A stretch of 64,000 nt of DNA from Heterocephalus glaber (taxonomy: Eukaryota; Chordata; Mammalia; Rodentia; Bathyergidae). Below the pieces are notes generated by a model, which ran no database searches, was not told the origin of the DNA, and saw nothing but the letters and a program-made list of their open reading frames with translations. The position numbers and the translations under genes are program-made. Below, in pieces: positions 11,320 through 21,649 of this stretch. The stretch's first letter is position 1. Each line of letters starts with the position of its first letter. The stretch covers positions 12,045,135 through 12,109,134 of the forward strand of contig NW_004624778.1 in the NCBI RefSeq assembly GCF_000247695.1, in the 5' to 3' direction.

Positions 11320-11950
11320 GCTCATGGTAATAATGATAATAGTACACCCTACACACAAAGATTTATAGTGCACCAGGCACTGCACTAATTACTTCACACA
11401 CATAATTTCCATTTATTTTAACTATTTCCATAAGTACTATAATTATACCCATTTGCCTTAGTCCATTTTCTATATTTTCATTTTTCTGTTGCTTCCTATA
11501 ATAGAACACCCAAAGCTGCATAACTTATAAAAGAAAGAAATTATTTATCTCACAGTTCCAGAGGCAGGAAGTCCAAAATTGGGTGGCTGTATCCAGCGAG
11601 GGCCTCAGGCTGGATCATAACAAGATGGATAAGCAGAAGGCTAAGCAGGTGCATGCAGAAGATGGAAAACACAAGGGGAGACCTTGCTTTATAACCACCC
11701 ACCGTTGCAGTGTCTAATGTAGTCCCAGGAGAAAGACATTAAACCCTCCTAATGACCTATTCACCTCTTAATGGCCACCTCCAAACACCATTATAGTGGC
11801 AATCAACGTTCAGCATGAGTTTCAGTGGAACACACCATATTTGAACCATGGCACCATCTAACAAATGAGAAATCTGAAGTGACAGTTTTTTAAATTGCCC
11901 AAGGTCACACTGCTAGTACACTGTACAGCCAGAACTCCAAATTAGAATGT
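11320..11950 (-). mobile_element. MIR element split by an LTR insertion
   Basis: The left part (11,320-11,457) contains 'gcaccaggcactgcactaa' and ends 'acccatttgcc'. The right part (11,851-11,950) resumes with 'caaatgagaaatctgaag' and 'gcccaaggtcacactgct'. Together they form one antisense MIR, with the MaLR LTR at 11,458-11,850 inserted in the middle. Confidence 0.82.
11458..11850 (-). mobile_element. ERVL-MaLR LTR, antisense, nested in MIR
   Basis: The antisense LTR string is clear: 'gcataacttataaaagaaa', 'tctcacagttccagaggc', 'gaagtccaaaattggg', then 'atggccacctccaaac' and 'accatatttgaaccatgg'. It sits inside the antisense MIR that surrounds it. Confidence 0.85.
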
Positions 11951-12019
11951 CTCCAAAGGTAGTGTGCTTACGTGATGTTTATAAAGTACATCAGTTGTAG
12001 TTGGAGTATCAGTAATTGC

Positions 12020-12450
12020 TAGGAAATGGACCATCCCAAAATTTAGTGGATTAAGATGGTCACCACCTTTTTAGCTCACAAATCTGCAGACCAACGACTG
12101 TGGGTAGATTCAGCTGGGTGGCTCTTCCGGTCTTTTCTGGAGTCCCTCATGCACTCTGTGTCTGGTGTAAAGCTGGCTTGGTGGCTCTATTGTATGCACT
12201 GGCTGTTCTGAGGTGGAATGTGGGAGTCTTAGCTATCCTCCACGTAGTGTATGACCTTCTCACATGCAAGCCTGGGCTTTCTTCCATGGCATGGAACCTG
12301 CAGCTGTCACTTCTGCACTCTCCTGTCCAAAGAAGTTGAGCCAGTCCAAATTCAAGAAATGGGGAAATAGGCTCCACTTGTTACTAGGAGATGCTGCAAA
12401 AGACATGTTCAGAGGAGGAGATACAGGGAGATTATTAAGAGAGCTGTCAC
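12020..12450 (-). mobile_element. Old LTR-like interspersed repeat, antisense
   Basis: The string 'cagctgggtggctcttcc', a series of TCT/GGC-rich blocks, and 'gaaataggctccacttgtt' plus 'aggagatgctgcaaaag' match the layout of a widespread old mammalian repeat that I recall as LTR-derived. The family name is not certain. Confidence 0.5.
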
Positions 12451-12662
12451 TGCATTCAGTCTACTGTTGTAGGCATTCAGAGAGCAACAGGTGGTGTTGC
12501 TATTCGCTATTTTTGGACAATATCCATCAGACAAGCCTAAGTAATGACTGTATGGTGACTAAGCTCCCTAAAGGATGTCTGGTAGGATTCTTTTAGCTAC
12601 AGGGGGTAGAAACATAGTCCATTGGGAATTTTTGTCTTTAGTTCTCTTTTTTGGGGGGATGC

Positions 12663-12960
12663 TGTTATGGTTTGGGTCTAAAATGTCTTCCAAAATTTTC
12701 ATAGTCAGAGGTGGGGCCTGGCCAGAAGGCATGGCTTCACAGAGGGCATGACTTAGAATGGGGTGTTCTTATCTCTTTTCTCTGCTTCCTGGCCACCATG
12801 TTATGAGGAGCTGTTCTCCACCAGGTTCTTTCACCATGCCATTTCTGTTTTCAATCTGCCAAACGCAGACTGAAACTTCTAAAACATGAGCCAAAATAAA
12901 CTCCTCCTTTATGTTGCAGGTGCTGAGTACTTTGTCCTAGTAACAAGAAAGTGACTAACA
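12663..12960 (+). mobile_element. ERVL-MaLR solo LTR with target-site duplication
   Basis: The element begins tgttatggtttgggtc and ends gtgactaaca, with the usual 'gagccaaaataaactcc' polyadenylation block near the 3' end. It is flanked by gatgc (12,658-12,662) and catgc (12,961-12,965), a 5-bp duplication with one mismatch, as expected for this class. Confidence 0.92.
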
Positions 12961-12965
12961 CATGC

Positions 12966-14030
12966 TGTCCTTCTCCCACACCCCCAAAAGTGGAAAAGGT
13001 GACTGGCAACTCCAGGCTTTCCCTGTCCCCACTCAGGTCCCCTGGCTGGAGGAGAATGTCTCTATCCCACACCTCAAGGAAAGACTTGGAATGCCCTACT
13101 TGTTCTAGTGGTGTCCCCACACCATCCCATGGTCTTCTCAGTCACTGATTGGCCAGGTGTCTCTCCACAGGAAGCTCAGGGTGCTGTTACCAAGAGGAGG
13201 AAGAGAGGGCACTGAGAAAGCTGCTCAATAGATATCAAATGCTTTTTCTCACTAACCGTCCTCCCAAGGATCCTCTCCCTATTTCCTTAGATCCCCTGCA
13301 GTGATTTGAAGTTTCTAGGCCAAAATGTGCTTACAGGATCATAAGTATTTTTTATGAGTTATAAGATCTGAGAGTATTTCTTTGAACTCAAGCAATATTG
13401 TCTTTAAATGCTAATTGTAAAATCCTAAATAGGGATATTGTGACAGGATCAAAATGAGAACTGTTCTGATTAGAAAGTGCAAGGAATAAAAAACAAAACA
13501 GAATAGACAGAAAGTAGATAAGAAAAGAGGATGACCTTTTGCATACAGATATACTGGTTGCTTTATTCCAGGTCTGGAGAACATCCAGGAATAAAGCCTG
13601 TGTCGAGGGCTAAAGAGAAAAGAGAATTCCTGGCTCCCGCCCTAGAGAATGTTTTTACTTTTAACCTTGGGGTTCCTGTAGTTCTGACTCACAGAAACCT
13701 ACTTTCAAATCCTGTTATCCCAACTTACCAGCTGCGAGATCCTGGCAGAGTGATATAAAATTTACTGTCCAAGCAGGACACTTCTGAAAGTGAAAGGGGA
13801 TACTAGTAATAATTTCAACTGAGGAACAGGTAATGAGGCTTTTTAGAATCTCATTACTGTGTCTTCATTCTTTGCATGACTTTACTATATCCAGAAGAAA
13901 ACACGAAAAATCTTCATGACTGAAGATATTTTAGATATGACATGAAAAGCATGATTCCTAACAGGAAAAATCGGTAAACTGGACCAGAAAATCTGGAAAT
14001 TGCTCTTTAAAGAGACCACAGTAAAAGAAT
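12966..14030. other. Unassigned, probably single-copy sequence
   Basis: No gene or clear repeat is visible. The A/T-rich part at about 13,310-13,500 lacks repeat signatures and could be a conserved element, but there is no direct evidence. Confidence 0.4.
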
Positions 14031-14039
14031 GGAAAGAGG

Positions 14040-14122
14040 GCTGGGGTTTTGGCTCAATGGTTCTGCCACCTGCCTTGCAAGCACAAGGTCCGAGTTCAAT
14101 CCCTGCTACCAAAAAAAAAAAA
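14040..14122 (+). mobile_element. ID SINE (tRNA-like), recent type
   Basis: The ID body has A-box 'ttttggctcaatggttctg', B-box 'gagttcaatccctg' and a 'ctaccaaaa' poly-A end. Flanking copies of 'aagaatggaaaga' and 'aagaatgaaaaga' form a target-site duplication. Confidence 0.93.
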
Positions 14123-14274
14123 AAAAGAATGAAAAGACAAGCCATAGACTAGCAGAATTTAGAAATCAGACATCACAAATCCAGTTCTACCTATTTTGAA
14201 TAAAGCTATTATGAACATTTGATTGTACTTTCATGTCTTTTGGATAGTAATGCTATTTCTGGGTCATGGAGTAG

Positions 14275-14740
14275 TGTAATGATCAGTATTCTGCAGAGAA
14301 ACAGAACTACTGGGAGGTAGCTGGATAGATGGGTAGACAGAGAGATAGATAAATAGACAGAGAGATAGATAGATAGGCAGACAGATAGATAATGGAAATT
14401 GGCTCACACAGATATGTCCTAGAAGTCCTATGACCAAGGAATCTGGAGGACCAGGAAAGCTGGTAGTGTAATTCAGCCTGAGCACAAAGGCCTGAGAACC
14501 AAGGGCTTTAATCTCTAAGAGGAAGAAAAGAAAGATGTTCCAGCTCGTGCAGGAAACAAATTTCTTCTTCTGCCATTTTGTTTCATTCAGACCCTCAACA
14601 GATTGAATGATGTCCACTTAAGTGTACTGTTTCATCTGTAGATCTCTTCTAGAACACCCACTTAGACACTCCCATAAATAATATTTTCTCAGCTCTCTGG
14701 GTATTCTTTATCCTAGTCAAACTGATACCTAAACTTCTGC
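14275..14740 (-). mobile_element. ERVL (MLT2-like) LTR, antisense, nested in L1
   Basis: The stretch starts 'attctgcagagaaacagaac', contains a GATA/CAGA-rich block, then 'ggaccaggaaagctggtag', 'attcagcctgagcaca' and 'cagaccctcaacagattg', the antisense order of MLT2-type LTRs. L1 sequence is present on both sides. Confidence 0.75.
14324..14392. repeat. (GATA/GACA)n imperfect microsatellite
   Basis: Interrupted gata, gaca and gaga tetranucleotides within the LTR, on the plus strand. Confidence 0.9.
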
Positions 14741-15723
14741 CAAGCCATTTCTTAAATGTCTTTACCATAATACCCTCCTACCAGCAATGTTAGGGAGTTC
14801 CAGTCATTTAATATCTTCACCAAAGCACTGTGCTGACATTCTTGGATTTCAGCCATCCCATTGGGTGAGCACATCGTGGTATCCGTTGTGGTTTTGCTTT
14901 GCATTTCTCTAATGACTAATGGATGTTTTTTCATGCAGTTATTGGCTATTGATATAGTGAGCTTTGTGAAAGCCTGTGCATCCTTGGAATTAATTTATTT
15001 GCCTATATTAAATTGTGTTACTTCTTCATATATTGATAGTTCAAACAATCCTTTGTTTTGAGAATATTTTTTTCTGGCTTGTAGCATGTTTATTAATTTT
15101 CTTAATGGTTTTTTTTTCTTTTGATGGATACAGGTGTATAATTTTTATAAATTATAATGTGTCCATTTTTATGGTTATTGCTTTCTATGTCCCACTTAAG
15201 AAATCTTTGTTTACCCGTAAATAGTAAAAATATTCTATTTTTAAACAGAAGTTTTATGGTTTTAGTTGTTATTTTTAGGTCTACGACCCACTTTGAAATA
15301 ATTCTTGCCTATGGTGTGAAGTATGTAAAGGTTGAAGTTCAAAATTTTTCCCTATGAGTATCCCGCTGTTTCGGCACCATTTGTTGAAAAGATTTTTGTT
15401 TTCCTAATTGAACTACCTTACTGACTGAATTGAAAATCAACAGATGATACAAGTACAGATATATTTTTGGAATCTACATTTTCTTCCTTTGATCTTATTT
15501 GTCTGTTTTATACTAAGATCATACTGTCTTAGTATTGCAGCACTAAAAGTAATTTTTGAAATCAGTTTAAATCTTTCAATACAATTCTTCTTTTTCTAGC
15601 TTATTTAGGCTCTTCTAAGCTCCTTGTGTTTCCATACAATTTCAGAATAAACTTGTCAATTTCTACCAAAAAACCTGTTTGGTTTTTGATACAGGCCAAT
15701 TTGAGGAAAATGGATATCTTAAC

Positions 15724-15814
15724 AATTTTTTTTTCTTTCTGGTACTGGGGATCCAACTTGGGACCTTGCGCTTGCAAGGCAGGCGATGGAGCCACTGAGC
15801 TAAATCCCCAGCCT
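15724..15814 (-). mobile_element. ID SINE, antisense, nested in L1
   Basis: The complement of an ID element is present, with 'ggtactggggatccaac' and 'gagccactgagctaaatcc'. Its target-site duplication is readable: 'gatatcttaac' at 15,713-15,723 and again at 15,815-15,825. Confidence 0.96.
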
Positions 15815-15914
15815 GATATCTTAACACTTTTGAGAATCTCAATATATTTATTCAAGTCTTCTTTAATATGCCTTAGTTATATTTCATATTTTTTAGAATA
15901 GAGATGTTTTTAAT

Positions 15915-16065
15915 TTAAAATGACATTTGGCCATAAAATATGGCTTTTATTTTTATTTCGAGAAGATTTCACATCAAATAAAGAAATAGTTTCACTCATT
16001 CTTCTCATCGACAAATGATGAATAATCACTGAAAGTAACGCAGTATTAATTGCTACTTATCCAAT
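15915..16065. other. A/T-rich unassigned sequence
   Basis: No gene or confident repeat is seen between the L1 end and the next L2 fragment. Confidence 0.4.
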
Positions 16066-16340
16066 AGGCAGGTCAGATTATTAGCTCCTTCAAGATAAGA
16101 GAGGGTCTCTTTGCCTGGGTTTAAACACCCCTTACCAGGTTTTCATACGCAGGTGGAACTCTCATAACATTTTTAAAGACTCATTAAATCTCTCAGCCAA
16201 ATTTTACTTGTTCTCTAAGACTTAGCTCAAGTGGCACCTTGTCTAAGAAATCATCTCTAATGACAGCCTGCCGCCCATGCTGAGCTAGTGCCTTACAATG
16301 TCTCCTGCAGAACCCTGTGTTTACCTCCGTCTTAACCTGT
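16066..16340 (-). mobile_element. L2 LINE fragments, antisense
   Basis: The strings 'ttagctccttcaagataag' and 'cttagctcaagtggcacc', followed by 'gaaatcatctctaatgac', match the antisense L2 3' region in diverged form. Confidence 0.55.
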
Positions 16341-17108
16341 GATTAGCTGGGCTATGAGTAGTAGAGCGCTAAATAAAACAGTGACTTCAATCCACAGGAG
16401 TTTACCCACTCTTGTGAACAACCGTCTGGAAGTAGGCAGCCTGAGGCTGGCATGGCAGTTCCATATGATCATAAAAACCCCTTCTCTTTCTTCCCTTCCC
16501 TTCCCTTCTCTTCTCCAAAATCCTCACTGAATGATTCTCATCCTCAAGGTCACCTCATGATCCAAAATGGCAGCTGGAAATGCAGTTGTCTGATCTATAG
16601 TACAGTCACCAGGGGGTCAAAAGGTAAAGACTCCCTTTAAGCAGTCTTCTAGGTGTCCTGCAGGGCACTTCCACTTTATATGGCATTGGCCAGCAGCTGA
16701 TCAGGGAGTTACACCTAGGTAAAGAAACCAGGGGGCTGTCACCTTTGTCTTGGATAGCAGTGCTCTCAACTAAGCCTCAGGCTTCTGTTACTACGGAAGG
16801 AGGAGTAGACACAGACAGGCAACTAGTTATTTTCTTTTATTTTATGAAAAAAATAAAACAAATTTTCATAACTAAATAATAAGAGAATAACAATAGTTAT
16901 TGCACTGTGTATCATTATCTTCAAAGAAGTTACTCTGTGCGAGACATATGCCAAAAAGAGTCTTACAAAAAAGAAACAGATAATAACACAAACTTTCTTT
17001 TCAACAAACTAACATAAACTATTAGTATAAATGAAACAAATTAGCATATATACGGAAATATTTTTAAGACAACAATATATAATTTGGGGAAGTATTTGAA
17101 CTTCTCCC
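16341..17108. other. Unassigned; A/T-rich second half
   Basis: A CT-rich microsatellite-like stretch lies near 16,485-16,515. The remainder to 17,108 is A/T-rich (including an AAAATAAAAC run near 16,845) with no gene signal. Confidence 0.4.
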
Positions 17109-17109
17109 C

Positions 17110-18095
17110 ACTTTATTTATCTCTTGTCTAATTTTCTTTTTATTTGTGTATATATATATGTAGTGTTTCTCATATAAAAGAAACCATGTGATATTTGAGC
17201 TTGTGTGTCTGACATTTCACTTAACATTATATTCTCAAGTTGCATGTATTTACTTATGAATGTCTCAAGTTTCTCTGTCTATACGGCAGAGTAGTACTCC
17301 ATCATGTACAAATAACACATTTTTTTTAATCCATTCATCTGTTGGTAAACATATACACTGTTTCCAAGATCTAGCATCTAGCCATGCTGCTATAAACAGG
17401 GGTATCCATGTATCCCTGTAATATGATGATTTTAACTCTTTTGGGAAGATATCTATAAGGGCATAGTTGTGTCAAATGGAATTTCTACTTTTACTTTTTT
17501 GAGAAATCTCCTCATTGATTTCCATAGTGGTTATACTAGTTTATATCCACACCAGCAATGTATTAGGGATTCTTTATCCTCACATCCTCACCAGCATTTT
17601 TTATTATTATTAGATTTTTTTAAATGATAGCCAAATCGGGCCGGGGATTTAGCTCAGTGATTTTGCCACCTGCTGCACAAGCGCAAGGACCTGAGTTTGA
17701 TCCCTGGTACCAAAAAAAAGCTGATCCCTGGGCCAGGGATTTAGCTCAGTGGCACTGCACCTGCCTCCCAAGCATAAGGTCCTGAGTTCGATCCCTGGTA
17801 CCAAAAAAAAAAAAAAAAAAAAGATAGCCAAACGGGATAAGATGATATCTTGGTGTAGCTTTAATTTGCATTTCTCTGATGGCCAGTGATAATGAGCATT
17901 TTCTCATGTATTTATTCTCCAATTTGTACTTCTTCTGAGATGTGTCTATTCATTTTAGTTGTCCATTTTTTTTTGACTGGGTCTTTTATTTTGGGGGTCT
18001 AATTTTTTGGAGTTCTTCATATATTCTTGAAGTTAGTTCCCTGTCTATGGAATAGCTGGCAAAAAATTTTTCCCATTATGTAGATTGCATCTTTA
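17110..18095 (-). mobile_element. L1 3' region, antisense, interrupted by an ID dimer
   Basis: The complement of the L1 3' region is clear: 'agtagtactccatcatgta', 'atccattcatctgttggta', 'gccatgctgctataaac', 'ttgatttccatagtggtt' and 'ttaatttgcatttctctg'. Two ID units at 17,638-17,822 interrupt it. The same 3' UTR block recurs at 57,420-57,530. Confidence 0.9.
17638..17822 (+). mobile_element. Two tandem ID SINEs sharing one target-site duplication
   Basis: Two head-to-tail ID units (17,638-17,716 and about 17,728-17,822) each have 'ggatttagctcagtg', a GATCCCTGG-type B-box region and a 'gtaccaaaa' end. Only the outer flanks are duplicated: 'gatagccaaatcgg' before the first unit and 'gatagccaaacggg' after the second. 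The joint is a short 'gctgatccct' segment. Confidence 0.93.
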
Positions 18096-18166
18096 CTCTG
18101 TTGCTTTTCTCCTTTGCTGAGGCAGCCAATTCTTCCTGCAAGCTGCCCTTAAGACACCATATTGTG

Positions 18167-18253
18167 GCCGGAGATTTAGCTCAGTGGCACTGTGCCTGCC
18201 TTGCAAGTGCAAAGTTCTGAGTTCTATCTCTAGTACAAAAAAAAAAAAGACAC
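18167..18253 (+). mobile_element. ID SINE with clear target-site duplication
   Basis: The ID body has 'gagatttagctcagtggca' and ends in poly-A. The duplication 'aagacaccatattgt' flanks it on both sides. Confidence 0.95.
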
Positions 18254-18354
18254 CATATTGTAATTGTCTGGTTGTCTGTGTTATAGCAGTGTCTACTCTG
18301 GGTATCTAGTGCAGTTCCTGGCATGCAGCAGGGACTCAAACAAATGTTACCTTT

Positions 18355-18590
18355 TTCATTGAGGTTTACAACACGTATGTGAATATACTAATCTTAAGGA
18401 CATATCCTAATAAATATACCTATATAACCACTACCCACATCAAGATGTGGACCTCTCAACAATTCTTTCATGCTACTTCCCAGCCAATTCCTTTCAGAGA
18501 TACCCGCGATTCTGACTTCTGTCACCTCAATTACTTTTGCCTGCCCTTGAACTTTACTTAAAGCAAATCACATGGCACCCCACATTTTAG
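18355..18590 (-). mobile_element. L1 3' UTR fragment, antisense (old subfamily)
   Basis: The diverged complement of an L1M-type 3' UTR is seen: 'tataaccactacccacat', 'gattctgacttctgtcacc' and 'acttttgcctgcccttgaac'. Confidence 0.6.
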
Positions 18591-18689
18591 CTAAACCAAC
18601 TATACTGTAATAATATCTAGGATCAGTGACCATTCATTTGAGATTTTCTGAGCTGGTCTTCACTTCAAGTTGGTTGTCATACAAATTTA

Positions 18690-18885
18690 TTTTTAGAATA
18701 TAGTCATGAGCCATATGACAATGTTTTAGTCCATAAATGGAGTGGTAGTCCCATAAGATTATGTCATCACTGTCTTAGTTTGTTAAAGTATAGTCCATGA
18801 TGTTCCAGCAACAATGACTTTGCCTAATGATGCATTTCTCAGAAATGCATGTCCCCACAGTTAATAAACACATGGATGTTATGGA
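18690..18885 (+). mobile_element. Tigger-type DNA transposon fossil
   Basis: The blocks 'gtcatgagccatatgacaat', 'gtggtagtcccataagatta' and 'gcctaatgatgcatttctc' fit a non-autonomous TcMar-Tigger element known across mammals. The internal part is shortened. Confidence 0.65.
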
Positions 18886-18989
18886 TTCTTCATTGACATT
18901 CCAGAAGCTGTTAACAGACAAGTTATATAGTTACTTAGTCCAGTTGCCTTTCATATGAAACATTCTGCAGTAAAGTTTTCTCCTATGTC

Positions 18990-19860
18990 TGCATTTTAAA
19001 AGAAATGTGCCTTAAAATCTCACCTCCATTAAGCCTTCTGCTGCAGTTCTAAGTGTGCCAGGACAGTGGACATGCATTTTACAGGGACAGTGATGGCAGT
19101 GGAACATACACAAAAGCTGGCAATGGAGATGAACAGACTCAAGGCCAGCTATCAGGAGGACCTGCAGCTGGCCCAGTGTGATCCCGGGTCCCAATCCAAA
19201 CCACCCAGCTGGCAGACTACTGCCTCTACCACCCCCGCCACTGGCAAGGAAACATCACTCTCATCAGCCATCAGCTCCTTCCCTATTGGCCAGAACCAGA
19301 AAAGTGGGCCTCAGCTTTGTTAATCAGGCCCAGCAGGGTGTGGCAAAAGCTTGGCAGAAGTGTGAGCCACAGACAAAAGGCTGTCGGAGTGGGTCTGATG
19401 GGAAGGCAGCACTTCTTTGTAGCAGAAGCAAAGCATTTCCCTCCTGCATAAAAAATGACCCTATTCTTCCCAGAAGCCACCCCAGAAAGTTTGCCCTGCC
19501 ACAGATCAAGCTTTGGTCACAACCAGGAAGTTAACAGGGACAAGGGGAACAGAGGGGAAGGGCACAGGGAGGGGCAGAGGAGCCCACCACAGTGAGGGTG
19601 CAATTGCTTCCTTTCACAGGGAAATGGGGACATGTGGGAATGATGGCATTGGAAAAAAGTGCTATCTGTCTGCTCCCCTTCAGCTCCAGGTACAGCAGCA
19701 TACCAGACAAGTGCCCAGTAGACAGAGCTCAAGACCAACACCAGAGGTCCCAGGTGACTGCTGGGAGGTAGCTCAGCCTGTGCCCCAAGGAGGGGTAGGG
19801 AAGGCAAGACTGGGTCTCCCATTTCATGTCCTTCTCCTGACCTAGTCCTGAGTGTTAACC
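18990..19860. other. GC-richer unassigned segment with overlapping frames
   Basis: No repeat family is recognised. On the plus strand a frame from about 19,033 to 19,321 encodes a hydrophilic Ser/Thr/Pro/Gln-rich peptide containing MEMNRLKASYQEDLQLAQ, which looks helix-forming. A second plus frame (118 codons, 19,178-19,534) and a 110-codon frame (19,513-19,845) follow in other registers. There is no ATG in good context for the first frame (it would start at GTG), and no flanking splice sites stand out. It could be a decayed retrocopy of a coding gene, or chance. Confidence 0.3.
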
Positions 19861-20222
19861 ATTACTCCTCCCCTCTTTCACCTGCTTGAGCACCAGGATC
19901 TCCTCTCAACTCAGTTTTGTAGAGTCAGGGTGATGCCTTCCCCTGAAGCCCTAGTCCCCCAGAGTGTGCTAGCTGGACTGTCCTCAAAGGGTCATGATAC
20001 CTGAGTGGCAGCTTCTTCTCTGGACTCTTCAGCCTAAAAGCCGGATTAATTCAGTTCCAGGAAGGGCATCTTCCTAGTCTCAGAGGTGATTCCAACCAGG
20101 AGCCTTCTATGAGAGAAGTTTCATGTCCATTTGGGCATCTGAGTACACCACAATGTGGGTACTGGTTGAAGAGGCGCTGTCTTCTACCTTACTCAAATGA
20201 CTCTCTTTTCATGGCACTTCAT

Positions 20223-21010
20223 GCTGAAATATGCCCCACCCCCGAATTCATGTGTTGAGTCCTAGTATCTAGCACTTCTACCTGTTACTGTTATGTTATG
20301 GTTTAGATCTAAAATGTTCTCCAGATTATCACGTGTGTGCAAGGTCATTTGATAATGGGGGTGCATATCATCAGAGGGATTATCCACTGATGAGTTCAGT
20401 AGCTAAATATGCTGTTTGGTGGGGCCTGGTTGGAAGAGGTGGGGCACTGAGGGCATGACCTGGAAGGGTTTATCTCCCTCCCTGACTTCTCCCTTCCTGC
20501 TCTGGTTCCTGACCTCCATGATGTGAGCAGCTGTCCTCTGCCAGATCCCTTCCACCATGTCATTTCTGTCTCAAAGCCTACTGACCCTGGACTGAACTTT
20601 CTGAAACTGTGAGCCAAAATAAATTTCTCCTTCTTTAAGTTGTGGTTGTTAGGTGTTGTGTCTCAGTGACAAGGAAAGTGACTAAAGATACTGTATTTGA
20701 AGTAAAGTTATTTAAAGTGTGAAGTAAGGTAAAATGAGGTATGAGTAGGCCCCAGTCCACTATGACTGGTGTCCTTATAGATGACAAAGAGACATCAGGA
20801 GCTGCACTGGCACAGAGGAAGGTCATTCGAGGACACAAGAAGAAGGGACCATCTGCAAACCAAGGAGGGAGGCCTCAGTAGGAGCCAACCCTGCTGACAC
20901 TTTAATCTTGGATTTCCAGCCTCCAGATTGTGAGGAAATAAATGTCTGTTGTTCAAGCTACTCAGTCTACAGTGTCTCGTTATGGTGGCCCAAGAGAACT
21001 AATACAAATC
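20223..21010 (+). mobile_element. MLT1-type LTR, sense, split by a younger LTR
   Basis: The left part (20,223-20,293) has 'aaatatgccccacccccg' and 'gtgttgagtcctagtatc'. The right part (20,691-21,010) resumes with 'ctgtatttgaagtaaag', 'tgactggtgtccttataga' and 'tgtctgttgttcaagctac', ending 'gagaactaatac'. The younger MaLR LTR at 20,294-20,690 sits between them. Confidence 0.9.
20294..20690 (+). mobile_element. ERVL-MaLR solo LTR nested in MLT1
   Basis: The element begins tgttatggtttagatc, contains 'ggtggggcctggttgga' and 'gagccaaaataaatttctcc', and ends 'gtgactaaagata'. It is the same family as the copies at 12,663 and 30,496. The target-site copies are only approximate (ctgtt/ctgta). Confidence 0.92.
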
Positions 21011-21344
21011 CTAGATTCTCAAGGAAACTTTTTTTTCCATCCTGATAGGCTTCATTTTATTATGACAGATTTTTGTTTTCTTAAAAACCTTCTAGCAGAA
21101 CAACACATCTCCCTCACATCTGAAAACGCCCAATCCATCTTCCTGGAAGCCCACCCAGAAAGCTTTTTTTTTCCCCCTTTCACCTGTCCAAACAGCAGTT
21201 CCCTGTAAGAAGTGAGTCCCTCTACCTCAGAGGCCCCTATCAGGTCTGGGAGGGAGGGCAAGTGTGCCTTGACAAAACTCCTTGTGTAAGTTAGATTTCC
21301 CACCTCCAAGGTGAAAATCACCCAGTTTAAAACAAATACCATAG
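21011..21344. other. Unassigned single-copy sequence
   Basis: No repeat or gene is recognised. Frames on both strands are probably chance. Confidence 0.4.
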
Positions 21345-21612
21345 GCCCAGAGCACAGCAGCACACACCTGTAATCCCAGCATTCTCAGAGGCTAAGGCAG
21401 GAGGATCAAAAGTTCAAGCTCAGCCTAGGCACCTTAATGACTTAGTGAGACCTTGTCTCAAAATAAAAAGTAAAAAGGGATTGGAGATGTAGCTCAGTGC
21501 AAATGCCCTGGGTTTAATCTCTAGTAGAATAAAATAAAACAAAATAAAATAAGGCCTGGGGTTGCGGCTCAGTGCTCCTTGAGCTCTATCAGCAATACTG
21601 CAAATTAAATGA
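21345..21612 (+). mobile_element. B1-dID SINE followed by a second ID-like unit
   Basis: The B1-like half ('cacacctgtaatcccagc', 'gagaccttgtctcaaaata') is joined to an ID half ('ggagatgtagctcagtgc') and an AATAAAATAAA-type tail. A second ID-like A-box ('ggggttgcggctcagtgc') then follows, so the unit is B1-ID-ID. Confidence 0.88.
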
Positions 21613-21621
21613 ATAGATGGA

Positions 21622-21643
21622 AGATAGATAGATAGATAGATAG
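21622..21643. repeat. (GATA)n microsatellite
   Basis: About five tandem gata units. Confidence 0.95.
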
Positions 21644-21649
21644 GTAAAA

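Larger units (their letters stand above)
14176..15910 (-). mobile_element. L1 element 3' portion, antisense, interrupted twice
   Basis: The minus strand carries L1 ORF2/3' sequence; on the plus strand the familiar complement is seen, such as 'tttgcatttctctaatgac', 'cagcaatgttagggagttcc', 'gcaccatttgttgaaaag' and 'cttgtcaatttctaccaaa'. It is split by an LTR-like insert (14,275-14,740) and by an ID SINE (15,724-15,814). Frames are broken throughout. Confidence 0.88.

Noticed and set aside
16606..16620. CTCF-like 'caccagggggtca' site
   Set aside because: The 3' half of the motif is missing (GTCA instead of GGCGC type).
17638..17822. tRNA gene call from the A-box/B-box sequence of ID units
   Set aside because: The units have Pol III promoter-like boxes but end in 'ggtacc' plus poly-A and are flanked by target-site duplications. 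They are tRNA-derived SINEs and not functional tRNA genes.
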